From Podocnemis expansa (taxonomy: Eukaryota > Chordata > Testudines > Podocnemididae): a stretch of DNA of 64,000 nucleotides. Below the pieces are notes generated by a model. That model did not search any database. It was not told where the DNA came from and saw only the letters and a program-made list of their open reading frames with translations. The translations under genes were made by a program, and so were the position numbers. This document shows, in pieces, positions 12,267-24,185 of this stretch; the first letter of the stretch is position 1, and every line of letters starts with the position of its first letter. The stretch is taken from positions 8,463,775 through 8,527,774 of the forward strand of contig ML682038.1 of the NCBI GenBank assembly GCA_007922195.1, in the 5' to 3' direction.

Positions 12267-13775
12267 GGCTGCATCTGCATCTAAAACCTTCGAATTTGCT
12301 TAGTCCGAACTAAGTAGTTCAAAGTTAGTTCGAACTAAACACATTTTTTAGTTCTAACTAAATAAAAGCAAGTTTGTACTAAAAGTTAGTTTGAAATAAA
12401 AAAAAAATACATTTTGTTGGAACTAACCACTAGTTTGAACGTACTTAGTTCAAACTAGCATGCCTGTATTGGGCTAGTTTGAACTAAATATGCAAATTAA
12501 TTTGAACTAAGCAGTTAGTTTGAACAAAGCTTTGCTTATTTCTAAGTAAAAAATTATAACTAAAAATATTTTACTTAAAAATAGGCAAAGCCTAGTGTAT
12601 GTAACAGGACTGATCACCCCTTACTGAAACTGAATGGACCCTTTTGATTGGCCACTGCAGCCTGGAAGCAAGACCCTGACTGAAACAAACCAGTGGGAGA
12701 GGCCAGTATTCCAGGATGGTTTGATTGACTGGCTGGACAAGCCAATAAGGGGGCTGAGAGAGTGTGTCCCCCTCCCCCCCCCAGCTGAAACTGCAGGCTG
12801 GGCATGCCTGGGCAGGCTGGGCGTGCCTGGGCAAGCTGGAGATTGTGGGGGGCCGAGCTAAGGGGGAAGCACTAAGCAGCCAGCAGCTAGACCAGCAGAG
12901 AGCCAAACTGAGCTGAACAGAGCGGAGCTGGAGTTGGGTGCAGGAGGCTAGAGAAAGAGCCCTATGACCTGATCTCATCTGTGCAAATGCACAGCAGCAG
13001 AACCAGAGGGCCTGAGGAACATCCCAGAGAGCCACACTAAAGCAGAGCGGGGCTGGGAGTCAGGGATGGAGCCGTCTGGAGTTGGATGCGGTGAGCAACT
13101 GGGGAACAGTGGAAGGGGGTCTGACACTGGGGCCCTAGAGCCGGGGGACATGTGGCCATTGCCAGAGCCTGCGTCTCTGACTCCCTGGATACAGCAGTGC
13201 AGCTAGACAGAGGGTCTGCAACATGTAAAACAGACTGAGAACGTCCTCTACACCCCAGAGATGCTGCATGTAATGCCCCTGTGTCAGGGGACATGTTGTG
13301 TGTTTTACCTTTAATCTTTCTCCTCTTTTCTTTGTTTGTTTGTTTGATTCTTGATTGTTCTTTGTTTAATAAATTGTATTACCTTGACTTGCATATGGTG
13401 ATTGGTGGGCCAGGGAAGCACCTAGTGCAGTCAGCATCCTGAGTGGGGACATTCTAGCTCCTGCTCTGAATGACTACAACAAGATTGGGGGTCAAGCCCC
13501 CAGGAACTCTGGGGCCAGTCTTGCTGTGGTTACAGGGACCCCACCATGCAGGAGAGTGGGAGGGGAGCCTTTGAGGTCAGGCAGGTCTCTGGGTAAAGGA
13601 AATGGGAGCAAGGGCTCAGATTCTGTTGCTACCCACCTTCACTGAGGGTAGTGGATAAACCAGAAAAGTTCCCCACAATAGCAGGCACATCCCCCCACTT
13701 ACATATAGGCAGGGTTCAAATTAGTTTGAATTAAGGCTCCTTAATTCAAACCAATTTGCAAGTGAAGATATTGCC
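12267..13775. mobile_element. Palindromic-word MITE, AGTTCGAACT type, interrupted by an LTR-like insertion
   Basis: The left end GGCTGCATCTGCATCT and right end AGTGAAGATATTGCC are decayed forms of the shared TGTCTACAC terminus. They are flanked by a perfect TTA duplication (12264-12266, 13776-13778). The left body (12290-12570) is built of TTAGTTCGAACTAA variants, with a perfect copy at 12325-12338. The right body (about 13700-13760) has TTTGAATTAAGG and CCTTAATTCAAA. Between them lies about 1.1 kb of unrelated GC-richer DNA, listed separately. Confidence 0.7.
12600..13683 (+). mobile_element. LTR-like insertion inside a MITE (possible solo LTR)
   Basis: The block begins TGTAACAGG and ends near CCCCACA or ATAGCA, consistent with TG...CA termini, and has an AATAAA polyadenylation-type signal at 13368-13373. 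It is GC-rich, unlike the MITE halves on both sides. I recall similar sequence as an LTR in turtles, but I cannot name the family. I could not find a matching target duplication, so the exact ends are uncertain. The overlapping 147- and 85-codon frames on the minus strand show no retroviral motif. It could instead be a non-LTR composite. Confidence 0.45.
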
Positions 13776-13834
13776 TTATTGACTTATTTAGGTTCAATCA
13801 CTGTGAGTCAGTTAAAAAAAAGTAGCAAATGTCC

Positions 13835-13856
13835 AAAAAAAAAAAAAAAAAAAAAA
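13835..13856. repeat. Poly-A run, 22 A
   Basis: An uninterrupted A tract lies just beyond the MITE. It is not attached to a recognisable SINE body. Confidence 0.9.
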
Positions 13857-15394
13857 GTAACTTTCCATTAAAATGCAACCAGCTTTCCTTTAAATTTTGA
13901 TTAGATCAACTGAACGCCATGTATAGTCCTTGATTCCCATGCTTAGTCATATGTTGAAATGATTTTTTGAGTTTAGATGTATTTGATACTTGCTTAACTT
14001 CATGTACCTACTTAAGTACATTAAGTGCTTTGCTGTGTAGAGGCTTTAGTGAATTTGGCTACTTTAAACAACGCCCAGATGACTGTGACCCTGTGGTAAC
14101 TGTGACATAGTGATGCACTGGTCATGGTTCCTCTCTAGGAATGCCTTCAGTAAAGCAGTGTTTTTGCAGTCATTGTCTCAGAATATCAGAGGCACACAGT
14201 GGGTGAAATAATATCTTTTATTGGACCAGCTTTCTCACCAACAGAACTTGGTCCAATAGAAGATACTACCTCACCCACCTTGTCTCTTCAGTAAAGTCAG
14301 GATACGAGGACTGAAAGCTGCGAAGAGTATTCTCAGTGAGAAGACGTGGCAGCTTTCTTAACTCCCTTGCACTACAGAAGTGCAAAGGGATCAGTGCAGC
14401 TATGGTTATCAGTAGTTGTCTAACTTTCTTGCATCTTATATGACAACCATCATCATAGTAGCATAGCAATGTTGCCCCTCATAGAGAGGATGCTGCTGCA
14501 ACCTAATATATTTTTCATCACATATTCTTAACTTCCCATGAGTTATGATCTCCAGGGACTCGGTTCAAGAGACCACGGACCTCATTCTCTTTTGCCCTAC
14601 AGCTTGTGTATCCATTCACACCTCTACAAAGTGAGTGCAAGGTGGAAATGAAATGCTGAAAAAAGCAGAATAACATCCTAAGCCATTCTGCACTGGTATA
14701 AATTATTCCAGAAGGTGGAAGGCAGGAGAGCATCAAACCTCATATACATACCTTTCTGCATTGCATAAGGCCTTATTGGTATCTTGGCTCTACAGTTGAC
14801 TGACTGTTTCAGCAGAGAGTTCAGATTGCCAGAGAAGCCAGGAAAAATTTAAAATACTTCAGTATGACCCCAAAATACAGAAGTGACTAGGAAGTGAAAA
14901 GTTCATGAAAAAAGAGTGGATGTCATTCTGCAACCTGTAATATATTACACTCTTTAAACTTTAAATCCCTCCCGCAGCTGTGTAATACATTGAGTTATTC
15001 CAACTCAAAGCTGCAGTAATTCCCTCCATCAGAAAGTGGGAGAAGTCTACGATTAGAAAGAAAAAAGTGTCTGTGAGCTGGGAGGGGTTAAGTCTGTTAT
15101 GTGTGTGTTACATCTGAGGAACTTGTTAGTGGAGAGATTCATGCGCTTGGGAACTTGCACTGATGAATTGAAATCTTTGATCTATGGAGATGGCTCACTT
15201 TATGGCCCATTGATAAATCTCTTCTGGCTTGTCTGTACTGTTCACAGTCTGTGGTGGAATGTGAGTTGTAGTTTGCCTTAAAATGTGCCATAACTGTCCT
15301 TTGTACCAGGACAAATTAAAAAGTTTTTAGTTCATGTTAACATAGTTCTGTTTCAAACAGGATGATATTAATACAAACTAATTGGACACAAGAA
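13857..15394. other. No gene; one short inverted SINE-like repeat inside
   Basis: Apart from the inverted repeat at 14196-14285, nothing can be assigned. The small minus-strand frames at 14266-14469 and 14518-14736 are unrecognised. Confidence 0.55.
14196..14285. repeat. Head-to-head pair of a second retroelement tail (TTGGTCCAATA type)
   Basis: GTGGGTGAAATAATATC with TTTTATTGGACCA (about 14200-14229) faces TTGGTCCAATAGAAGATAC with TACCTCACCCAC (about 14248-14278), around a short loop containing CTTTCTCACCAACAG. The arms match over about 31 bases with a handful of differences. The same words appear singly at 23268-23345 (reverse) and 28785-28900 (forward). I take this as a second Penelope- or SINE-type tail found in turtles. 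Confidence 0.6.
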
Positions 15395-15983
15395 CAAGTA
15401 GATATAAACTAGATATGAAATTAGATGAAGCTTTCTAACCACCAGAGGTGTGATGTTCTATAATAGCCATCCAAAGGAGCAGTGGGGGCAAATTCCAGCT
15501 TGCTTCAAGACTGAGCTTGATAAGTTTAAGGAGGCAATGATATGATAGGGGAGCCTAATTTGTCAATTAACTGTTCTTTGACTGTTAGCAGTAAACATGC
15601 CCAATGGCCTAGCATCAGTTGTTAGACGGGATGGGTTCTGAGTTGCTACAGAGAATTCTTTCCCAAGTGTCTGGCTGGTGAGTCTTGCCCATATGTTCAG
15701 TGTTTAGCTGATCACCATATTTGGGGTCAGGAAGGAGTTTTCTCCCATTGCAGATTGGGGTTTTCACCTTCATCTGTGGCATGGAGCACAGGTCACTTGC
15801 TGCTGGTTTCTCTATACCAGAAAGTCTTTATACCATAATTTGAGAATAGTAATACTTTAGTCATAGGTTGTAGCAATCTATTATCTATTACTTCAAGAGT
15901 GGCTGGGTAAGGTTGTATGTCTTGCATTGTATAGGAGGTCATAGTAGATGGTCATGTTGGTCCCTTCTGACATTAAAGTCTAT
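15395..15983 (+). mobile_element. CR1 LINE, 3' end
   Basis: The block reads as the terminal part of a CR1 reverse-transcriptase frame followed by the 3' untranslated region. Near 15433-15490 a frame resembling the NH-x-R CR1 C-terminus (CTAACCACCAGAGG) is recognisable with stops. The end GATGGTCATGTTGGTCCC then TTCTGACATTAAAGTCTATG is a typical CR1 3' end. It is 5'-truncated, as usual for CR1. The next element (15984) begins directly after it. Confidence 0.8.
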
Positions 15984-16494
15984 GGCTATGTCTGCACTTA
16001 GACTGTTAAATCAATTTAACTTAAATCAATCTAATTGAATCGAAAAAAAATCATTAAATGAATTTAAATTACATTGATTTAACATGTCCCCACTAGAAAG
16101 CCAAAGTGAACTAGCATGTCCATGGACCGGACTTCCTAGTTTGATTTAGGAGAGGGGCATCTTGGGAGGTGTCGCAAGATGGCCCCCAAGAAGGGTCATG
16201 CCACCACCCAGTATAAAGGAGGAGGAAGGCACCCTGGGAGGGAGAAGGGCAAAAAGTGTTAAATCAAAATAACAGTTAAATTGAAATAACATGGCTATAC
16301 TGTGTTATTTCAAAATAATAATTTCGATTTAACCATCATTTTGATATAAAGCGAGGTTTTATTATTTCAAAATGACCGTTCCCTATTTTGAAATGAGGGA
16401 GCTCCTCATTTTGAAATAAGGAAATCTAGTATAGATATGCACTACTTTAAATGAAAATAATCATTATTTTGATTTAAAGTGTAGGTGTAGACAT
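15984..16494. mobile_element. Palindromic-word MITE, same subfamily as the one at 9637
   Basis: The left end is GGCTATGTCTGCACTTA and the right end GTGTAGACATTT (decayed). The body has GTTAAATCAATTTAAC and TTATTTCAAAATAATAATTTCGA variants. A central unique block has AGGAGAGGGGCATCTTGGG and GGCACCCTGGGAGGGAGAAG, matching the centre of the 9637 element. It sits immediately after a CR1 tail. No open frame. Confidence 0.75.
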
Positions 16495-16654
16495 TTGAAA
16501 GCTGTTCCTTTTATTTGGAGCTAGAGGATCTACACTGGGCAGTTACTGAACAATACTCAAGTGTACACTGTAACTTACAGTGCAGCGCTATTAGATAAGC
16601 CCCTAATCTCTCAATATGCAATACTAATGTGCCCATCACTGTGGTGTCTAGGTA

Positions 16655-16775
16655 CCATGTCATTTCTCTGTGCCTCATTTTCACAATCTGTGAAATGGAA
16701 GTAATATCATTTGCCTACCTCACAGTAAAATTGCGAGAATTAGTTAAGGTTTTGCATATTGCTTTCCAAATAGAG
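16655..16775 (+). repeat. MIR-like SINE fragment
   Basis: GTGCCTCATTTTCACAATC, TGTGAAATGGAAGTAATATC and TTGCCTACCTCACAG in this order match the conserved central part of MIR/CORE-SINEs (typically GTGCCTCAGTTTCC-x-ATCTGTAAAATGGGGATAAT). No flanking duplication is visible, as expected for such an old insertion. Confidence 0.65.
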
Positions 16776-19755
16776 CACCTGATTCTGACCTTCATGGACT
16801 TCAGTTACTCAATTTTTATTTTGGTGTCCTGGCACTAGTCAATAGAGAATAAGGCCCTCTAAGTGTTATCTTTACAAGCATTAAATTATTGTCATTGCCC
16901 CTTATATTAGAAAAAACAGCCTCTTAAAGCACCAATTAACTTTTCAGTAGCTTGAGTAAAGTATCATTTCAAAGCTGTTCCTTGACTGAACGACCTGATG
17001 TCAGCCATGGAAGAGATCACTGTCTATCAGGCATTTGCGAGTTCTGCAAGCACAGCCCTATAGGAAATGCCATGGTGATCAAATGAGTGATCCATCTTGT
17101 ACAGTATCCCATCTCTGTGGATGGTTAGCTTTAGAGGCAAGTGTAAAAATAGATGTACTAGACAGTTAAGAAGAAATTTGCCTTGTGAGCAGTTTTTCAT
17201 AACAAGTTCAAGTTTATGCCCTGAAGCATGAAATATTGTATCCCTTATACTGTGGTGTAGTCAGCCTTCATTTTCTGGCCCAGCCCCTGAGTCTGCAAGG
17301 TGGCCCAACCACAGACAGCTTCCAGTCATGTGACTAGAAGCTGCTTGAGATGCTCCATTTGCTACATAGTAACAGGGGGTCTTGTGAGGAAGAGGGAGGG
17401 AGTTGGTAAGATCAGGCCTGCACACCACAGCACCTGAAGTTCATGCTGCTGCTGGGTACTGCGGTGAGAAGGACTGATCTCCAAGTGGGTGGGCCCCAGC
17501 ACACCTGAGCTCTTCCTTGGCTATGCCCTTTTTTTTTTTTTTTTTTTTTAACATGTAATGTTAGATGCTCTCTTTAGTTACCCGAATGTCTAATAATGTA
17601 CTATATCCTACATGCATCTCAATCACAGTAGTATTTTGTAGAAGCAAGTTTCACAGGTTAATTATGCATTGTGTTACCAAAAGCAAAAAAAAAAAAAAAG
17701 TTCCCTTGTTCTTGTATTATGAGACTATACAGGAGTGACCAGATGCTGAACTCATCAGATACTTTATTTGGTTTCCATGTACCATGCATTTTTGGTCTAA
17801 ACATTGTACGTGGAAATGTAGGAAACATGCACAATCTAGCAAGCACAATAAAGGATTAAAATTTCTTATTCTGGTTTTGTATATATATTATGCTTCGAGC
17901 ACTACCTTTGTTTTTGTTTTTGTTTTATTTTCACAGGTTTATGAAATCAGTGGGAATGCTGAAGAATGCAATTAAAACAAAATCACAATTATCAAATCGA
18001 CACCTGAAGATTTCTTTTAGTTTATGTATAATAATTTTAAATAGTTATTTTTATAATATCAACAATACCTAAATGGAATTACTTTGTGTGGATGCTGTAA
18101 TCAGATTTCCAGCTATGGCACCATGTCTTGGTAAAGAAGGATTACTGTCACTTTTTAATACATAGTTAGTATAAGGTATTTTGTTTAGTTTATATCCCTG
18201 TTATTTTGGAGTGACATTTGATATATTAAACTTTGCTTGATTGAAACAAGCTTTGCTTAAAGATTTATGTATTTAAACTTGTCTAGGGTTTTCTACTCCT
18301 TATATTTTTGTAATCTTTTTTCATTTTTTAGATTAATAACCAATAATGCATTCACCCACATCTGCCTATATGTATGTACTGTTCAAGTCTCTCAGAGAGA
18401 AAGTTGTTCACCATAGTCACCTGTAAAGAGAAGCAGAAGGGGAAGAAAGATAGTGGGAGGTAGCAGGAAAGGAAGTGTAGCAGAACCAGGTGTTGCCTGT
18501 GTCATAAAGCCTTGTTCTGAGTTTATCTACTCAAACAAACACAAATTCTGTTAAAATGGAATACATAAATGAGGAATGAAATGTGCATGCCAAAAATAAA
18601 CCACTAAAGGTACTTCATGTAGGTGATGTATATTATTTTCCCATATAAATTAGTGAAATGAGTTATCTGTTTTTAAGAAGTTAATCAGCATATGCTGCGT
18701 TTTTGGAATTTTAGGACATGTCTGCACACAGATATCAGATTAAGGGATGTGATGAGGACTGCACTTACTGATCTTATTTAGCTGTTGATTCTGTTAAGCA
18801 TAACTGCAACTCATTTTGTTTCATCTTCAATTACATTTGCTTGTTACTGTATCTCTGACATAACTGTATAATGAAACTGCTTTGCAACTGTTACAGAAAT
18901 AGAATGTAACCACCATCAGTTTAAGAAATAAAACTGGATTCCCTTTCTGATCACTTGAACAATGTAGGTAGATTCATTATTTTCTTTCCTCACATAGATA
19001 GCAGGTAACAGTTTTACACCAGACCACATGAAAGAACTAGTTTTAAACAGACGTGTATACTATGTGTATTAGACAAGGTCTGTTTTAATTGTAAAATGAG
19101 CGTGCTGATTCATAGATGCTAGCTTTATGAACCATAGTAGCTCTGGCTTCAATCTTGTACTGAGCAATGTACAGGTAGACTGGTGCTACAATGAAGTCTA
19201 TCTACCTGGAGCTCAGCATAGCAGATAGTTGAAATATGCTTGAAGAGAGACAGGGTGAGTGGGTGTGTGTGTGAGAGAGAGAGAGCTCTTTGCAGCATTT
19301 TGAGTGAGAGTAGTTTCTTTCTGAATTGTGTTTATTTTGTGGAAGTTTCCTCTGAGCAATTTCTTCTAATTAAATCTGTGCAAAACGTTAATAAATCATA
19401 TAGCCCATTCACTGATTTGTAGATTCCAGTGCCAGAAAGGATCATTGTAATTATCCTGTATAACACCGGCCCTAGAACTTATCCAAAAGATTCCATTAGA
19501 ATTAAAGCATATCCCGTAACAAACATCCACTCTTGAGTTAAAATTACTAGTGACGATGGAGATTCCACCATGACCCCTGATAAATTGTGCCAATGTCTGT
19601 GTTAAATGCATTGTTCAGATGCAATAGAAACAATGGCATTTGTGAATGTGTCATAGCAGTCTCACCTGATTCGTAGTTTCTCTCATGCTTCTGAGATATG
19701 AAATGCTACAGAAAACTGAAAGGATTTTGGTAGTGATTAACTGAAGAAGAGCATT
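16776..19755. other. No gene or recognised element in about 3 kb
   Basis: AT-rich with a 21-T run at 17529-17549, an A run near 17685-17699 and TTTTTG repeats near 17908-17930. The 60-62-codon frames here lie across these tracts and look accidental. No exon recognised. Confidence 0.55.
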
Positions 19756-19767
19756 CAAAAATTCTAA

Positions 19768-19985
19768 AACAAATGAGTCCTGTGGCACTTAAAAGATTTA
19801 ACACCTTTATTTATTGCAAGAGCTTTTGGTGGAAGAAAATCAACTTCTTCAAAGCATCTGACAAAGTGGGATATTGTCTCATGAAAGCACATGTGATAGA
19901 TAAATTTGTAAATCTTTAAGTGCCATAAGACATCTTGTTTGTTTTACTGAACTAGACTTAACACAGCTTCCCCTTTGGAACTTGG
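19768..19985 (+). mobile_element. Twin-tail Penelope-derived short element, copy B
   Basis: A perfect 12-bp direct repeat CAAAAATTCTAA flanks the block (19756-19767 and 19986-19997). The left arm starts AACAAATGAGTCCTGTGGCAC and the right arm starts near GCATCTGACAAAGTGGG (19853). The right arm ends ACAGCTTCCCCTTTGGAA. The arms are inverted relative to one another, and the right arm is about 45 bases longer at its outer end. The hammerhead-like core is mutated (CTGACAA). Confidence 0.88.
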
Positions 19986-19997
19986 CAAAAATTCTAA

Positions 19998-20690
19998 GAG
20001 GTTCTTTGGCCATGTCTCCTAGGCTGAAAGAATCATAGCAGAGATGTAGCATTGTGATGATGTAAAGATAGAGGTAAGGGACCAAAACAGAATTTTATTG
20101 AGATTTCATCTGTGTCTGTTATAGACAAAGGGTGACATACTGACCCTGTTTAAATTGATGGCAAAATGTCCAGTGATTTCAGTGGAACCATGATTTCACC
20201 CAGTATTTTTATTCACAAAGTGCCACATTTATTATTTTATTTTATTACATTAGATATTAGAGAATAAGCTTAGTTTCTAATAAGCTTTCCAGTGGGAACA
20301 TCTGAAATGACTTTGATATTAAAAGACATTAAATGGAAGTAAAAGGGAAGTTGAGGTTTCTATTTTTTTGAGTGTACGTGATTTTTAAGACTGAATCTAG
20401 GTAACCCTTAATAAGGCACCTGCAGCAATCCAAAGCCCAAAAGGTTAGGGGAGATCAGTTCCCAGGGCATCTATATGGTTGAAGTCAGTAAGTATGGATA
20501 AGAATTTGACTGCCCCATCTCCTCAGACATGGAACTTGTAGTGAATCAATTCTAGAGCATGTTAATTAAGGATTATGCCTCAAATAATCTTAAAAGGCCA
20601 ACAGATTCAGCAAAGATGTTAAATATTTAATGGATGTTAATTGCTAAATTCACACTTGCCAAAAAAATCTTTTAAACCTAGAATTACTTT
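19998..20690. other. No gene; one short fold-back word
   Basis: Nothing supportable except TTGATGG/CCAGTGATTTCAGTGG at 20154-20185, related to the fold-back words near 2 kb. Confidence 0.5.
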
Positions 20691-20697
20691 AACTACC

Positions 20698-20835
20698 TTG
20701 TTCCAAAAGGGAAGCCATGTTAGTCTAGTCCAGCAAAACAAACAATGCATCCTGTGGCAGTTTTAAAGACTAACAAATTTATCACATGAACTTTCATGGG
20801 AGAAAATCCCACTTTGTCAGATGCTTTGAAGAGTT
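20698..20835 (-). mobile_element. Single Penelope-type tail, reverse orientation
   Basis: Read on the minus strand this is the same tail as in copies A-E. It goes from GCATCTGACAAAGTGGGATT through CTCCCATGAAAGTTCATGTG and TTTGTTAGTCTTTAAAACTG to CATGGCTTCCCTTTTGGAAC. Only one arm is present, so this is either a solo tail or a twin element that lost its second arm. No clear flanking duplication was found. Confidence 0.75.
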
Positions 20836-21306
20836 ACTGATAGAAGGAAGACTTCTGTTTTACCTTAATTTGGCGTTTAGCATGGAAAGCTGAATTTAGC
20901 TAAATTAATCTGATTTAAAAAGCATAACTTTTAATGTGACTAATGGCAACAATAAATCCCCAGCTCACTATCTGACAACTTCTAACATGCATTTATTCAG
21001 TATCAAATAAAAGATCACATCTTTTTCCAGTTGCTGCACAGGAATTTAAATTCAATCTGTACAGAATACATGCACCTCTGGTTATAGTTTAACATACAAA
21101 AATGATATAAACAAGTATGAAATACATCTGACCTATATTTAGATCTTTGGGAGCGCCAGAACGTTAGTTGTATAATCTCTTGTATTTCTTTGGCTTCATT
21201 GGGAGAAAACTTTAAGGATGTCAAGAGACATCTCCCAGAGGGCTGAAGCCCTGAGCTCTAGCAGGCATGCCTCATGAAGCTGAAACTCTGAGACACCCAT
21301 CACCCC

Positions 21307-21661
21307 CTATGTTCCCTCTAAGCTATGTGCGTGTACATGCTCACACAGGTTGTTAAACCTGTACACACAACAAAATAAAGCACGCACAAAAAATTCAACA
21401 GTGCTAATATTTGTATGCTACTTTAGAAGACTATTTCAACTAGCATGTTTCAAATAAGGACTTGTAATTTATAAAATCATTTCCACCACCATATCAAAAT
21501 AAAATTTAGACGTTATTTGCATCATACATGCTTACTTTGTTGCACTCACAAGTTTGACCACACTCACTAGAGTGCACACAAATTTGTACACTGGATCCAC
21601 AAATTTGCACAAAAGAAATTTTTTGTGCACACAGCCTATAAAAAAATTAGAGGGAACACTG
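21307..21661. mobile_element. hAT-like MITE with perfect 8-bp target duplication
   Basis: The ends CTATGTTCCCTCTAA and TTAGAGGGAACACTG are inverted repeats of the CAGTGTTCCCTCTAA type. ATCACCCC is present on both sides (21299-21306 and 21662-21669), an exact 8-bp duplication as made by hAT transposases. The 355-bp interior has CACACA/GTGCACAC words and no coding potential. Confidence 0.9.
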
Positions 21662-21905
21662 ATCACCCCTGGGCAGAGCCCTCTAGCCCCGCTGTCCCAC
21701 CACAGGGCAGATGACTCAGGCTCTCTACGCCAGTCTGTTAGTTGGGGAATGGTGGAGGCATAGGGGGCCCTGCAAGTGGTGCTTTAAAAAGTTGCAGTTT
21801 GGCCACCTCTGTATTGTAGCACTGCTGAGAGTTAAATTGCGACAGCAAGAGAATAGCCACTGCTCACTGGTATAGTGCCTGGTAGGACTGCTGCTTGAGC
21901 AGGAT

Positions 21906-22326
21906 GGGTATGTCTACACTTACAATTTAGTTCGAATTAAGGAGCCTTAATTTGAACTAAATTAGTGCATGTCCACACTTGCTTTCATTAGTTCAAACTA
22001 AGGAGTTCCCTTAGTTTGAACTAAGGAAAGCCTAGTTCAAATCTATAAAACCTCTCTTAAGTTCAAACTGATGGTTAATGCGAATTCATTAGTTCAAATT
22101 AATTGTTAGTTCAAATTAACCACAGCTTGATTTTTCCCTATGCAATAGCACCCCCTGCCTGATTCAAACTTGCAAGTCCTGTGCAGGGACATGCAAGTTC
22201 AAATGAGGGTTTCTAGTGTGGCTGTGTTAATTCTAATGAACTTAATTCAAACTAATAATTATTAGTCCGAATTGATTAGTTCAAATTCAGTTAATTCAAA
22301 CTAACCTTCTAAGTGTAGACATACCC
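21906..22326. mobile_element. Palindromic-word MITE, AGTTCGAATT/AGTTCAAACT type
   Basis: Inverted termini GGGTATGTCTACACTTA and TAAGTGTAGACATACCC are identical, and the match extends outward through GGAT/ATCC to 21 bases (21902-21922, 22310-22330). The interior is tiled by TTAGTTCGAATTAAGG and TTAGTTTGAACTAAGG variants. No direct target duplication is evident, and the extended arms make the exact end ambiguous. Confidence 0.85.
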
Positions 22327-22330
22327 ATCC

Positions 22331-24177
22331 ACTGATTTTCAATGGTTCATGACTGAAAATGGCACATCATTTCATCTGCGAGTGTCAGAGTTAGATGAGT
22401 CTTGATCTCCGAGTGCTCACCGTTCTCTACATGAGGTACTGGCACCTGTCTGAGGAGTTTCTGGGCCTTCCATCTTATTCCTTAAGGAGCAGCAGCATCT
22501 GATCAGAAAAAAAGCATCCCAGGTAGTGATCGCTTTCCAACTCTTCTCTATAGGCATATTGTTCATGCTGCTGATGTGCCACACTTATTGAAATGTTGTA
22601 GGAATGGTAGTAAATATTTATATTATTATAATGTCTGCAGTCCCCAGATCCCAACAGGGAACCCATTGTGTTTGGTGCTATACAAACATAGAAAAGAGAG
22701 ACTGTTTTTGAACAAACACAGAAGAGTCCTGTCCTGAAGGGCTTTCAGTCTAAAGATCCAAACAGATGAAAGTAAAGTAGTGGGCAGACAATACATTAGA
22801 AAATCAGTATGGTGAGAATTTGATGCAGCTTTTTAGTCAAATGTTGTGCAGATTCTTATGTATTTAATTCTGCATTGGATCTGTTGAATTTTCAAGGGAA
22901 GAATCTCCCTAACTCACAGATGTTTTTGCATCAATTCTCCATCCTAATAAAGATGGAGCACCAGTGATATTCCCTGCCTCATTCCATATACTGCACATAC
23001 ATTCATGTACTTTGATTGGTTGTTTATGGGCTACTTGGGGCATGATTTCCTTTCAGACATTTCTTCTCCTGTCCTGATTCTTTTCCTCTTTTTACGACAC
23101 AAAATGATGAAACACTCCGTAAAATTGAGTTTGGGGCTGCTACCCAAAAATACCAAGGTGAAATCCTTGCTCCATTTACCAGTAAGTCATTGGGAATTTT
23201 GGTGTTAATTTCAATGGAATTAGAATTTCACCTTCAGTTGTCTATCACACTTGCTGATGGGAGACAGGATTGGTGAGGTACTATGCTCAATTGGACCAAG
23301 TTCTTTTGGTGAAAGAGAGACGTTTTTGAGCTTATGCATAGCTGCTCTGGGCTGGGAAATGTATTTAGAGTGTCACAGTGAACTACAAGAAAGAAGAGGT
23401 TATTTAGCATAAGTAGTTAACATATATTTCAAGAGACCATTCAGGATCAAGTAGCCCATTAGTACAGTCACAGCAGGGAAGGGGCATAGCTGGGGATGAG
23501 GGTTATTAGTACTTTATGGATTGTTATAATAAGCCACAAATCTAAGAGGTATTCTTATGGGCTATGTAATCTGTTGGGCATTGGCAGCAAGGCCTAGTGG
23601 TTCAAGCACGGGGAATCAAATATGATGAAACAATGGGCAATTCAGCCCTACCCATTTCAGTCACCACAGTTGCATGTAAGAAGGACATGAGGAACTTGTG
23701 GGTAGATTCCAAAAACTTGCCAAAAATGCTCCCATTGGCCTGATAATTACAGTAATTCAAAATCTTTCTATAAATGCCGCCCGAAATCATTCTCATTCTA
23801 TTGATGTGTATAAGGCACCTGTGTGTTCACAATTCCAGGTTTAATATGTGTGGTATGGCTATCCCTTTTGAAATTGATAAGGTTCCAGAGTCACTTACAC
23901 CTCTTATTCTTAATAGTGTCACTATTTTGTTGTTTCAGAACACATATCTGCCTTTGTGACTGAACAGATATCTTACATAATTTAAAATACCTTCCCAGTG
24001 CTATTTATTGAAAACAGCTAATAGGGTTGCCTGGGGCATATGAATACATAAGCTTTTGGGGGAAAGACATGAACATCAGCCTCAGCTGGGATTTCATGTC
24101 AGCTGTTGCCTAAGGCTGTTTAGGGTTATTGAAAGATTGAAGCTAAAACATTCCAAGTCAAATAATAGCCAAGATCC
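22331..24177. other. No gene; faint old repeats
   Basis: A stretch near 22640-22770 (ACCCATTGTGTTTGGTGC, then CAAACATAG, then GAAGGGCTTTCAGTCTAAAG) resembles a widespread old amniote repeat that I cannot name. 23268-23345 read in reverse resembles the TTGGTCCAATA tail family. 23181-23217 has a TCATTGG...TTTCAATGG fold-back. Nothing else is supportable. Confidence 0.5.
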
Positions 24178-24185
24178 CTCCGTGG

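Noticed and set aside
16003..16090. Operator-like dyad TTAAATCAATTTAA as a regulatory site
   Set aside because: The dyad is part of the repeated filler of a MITE and recurs throughout it, so no regulatory role is supported.
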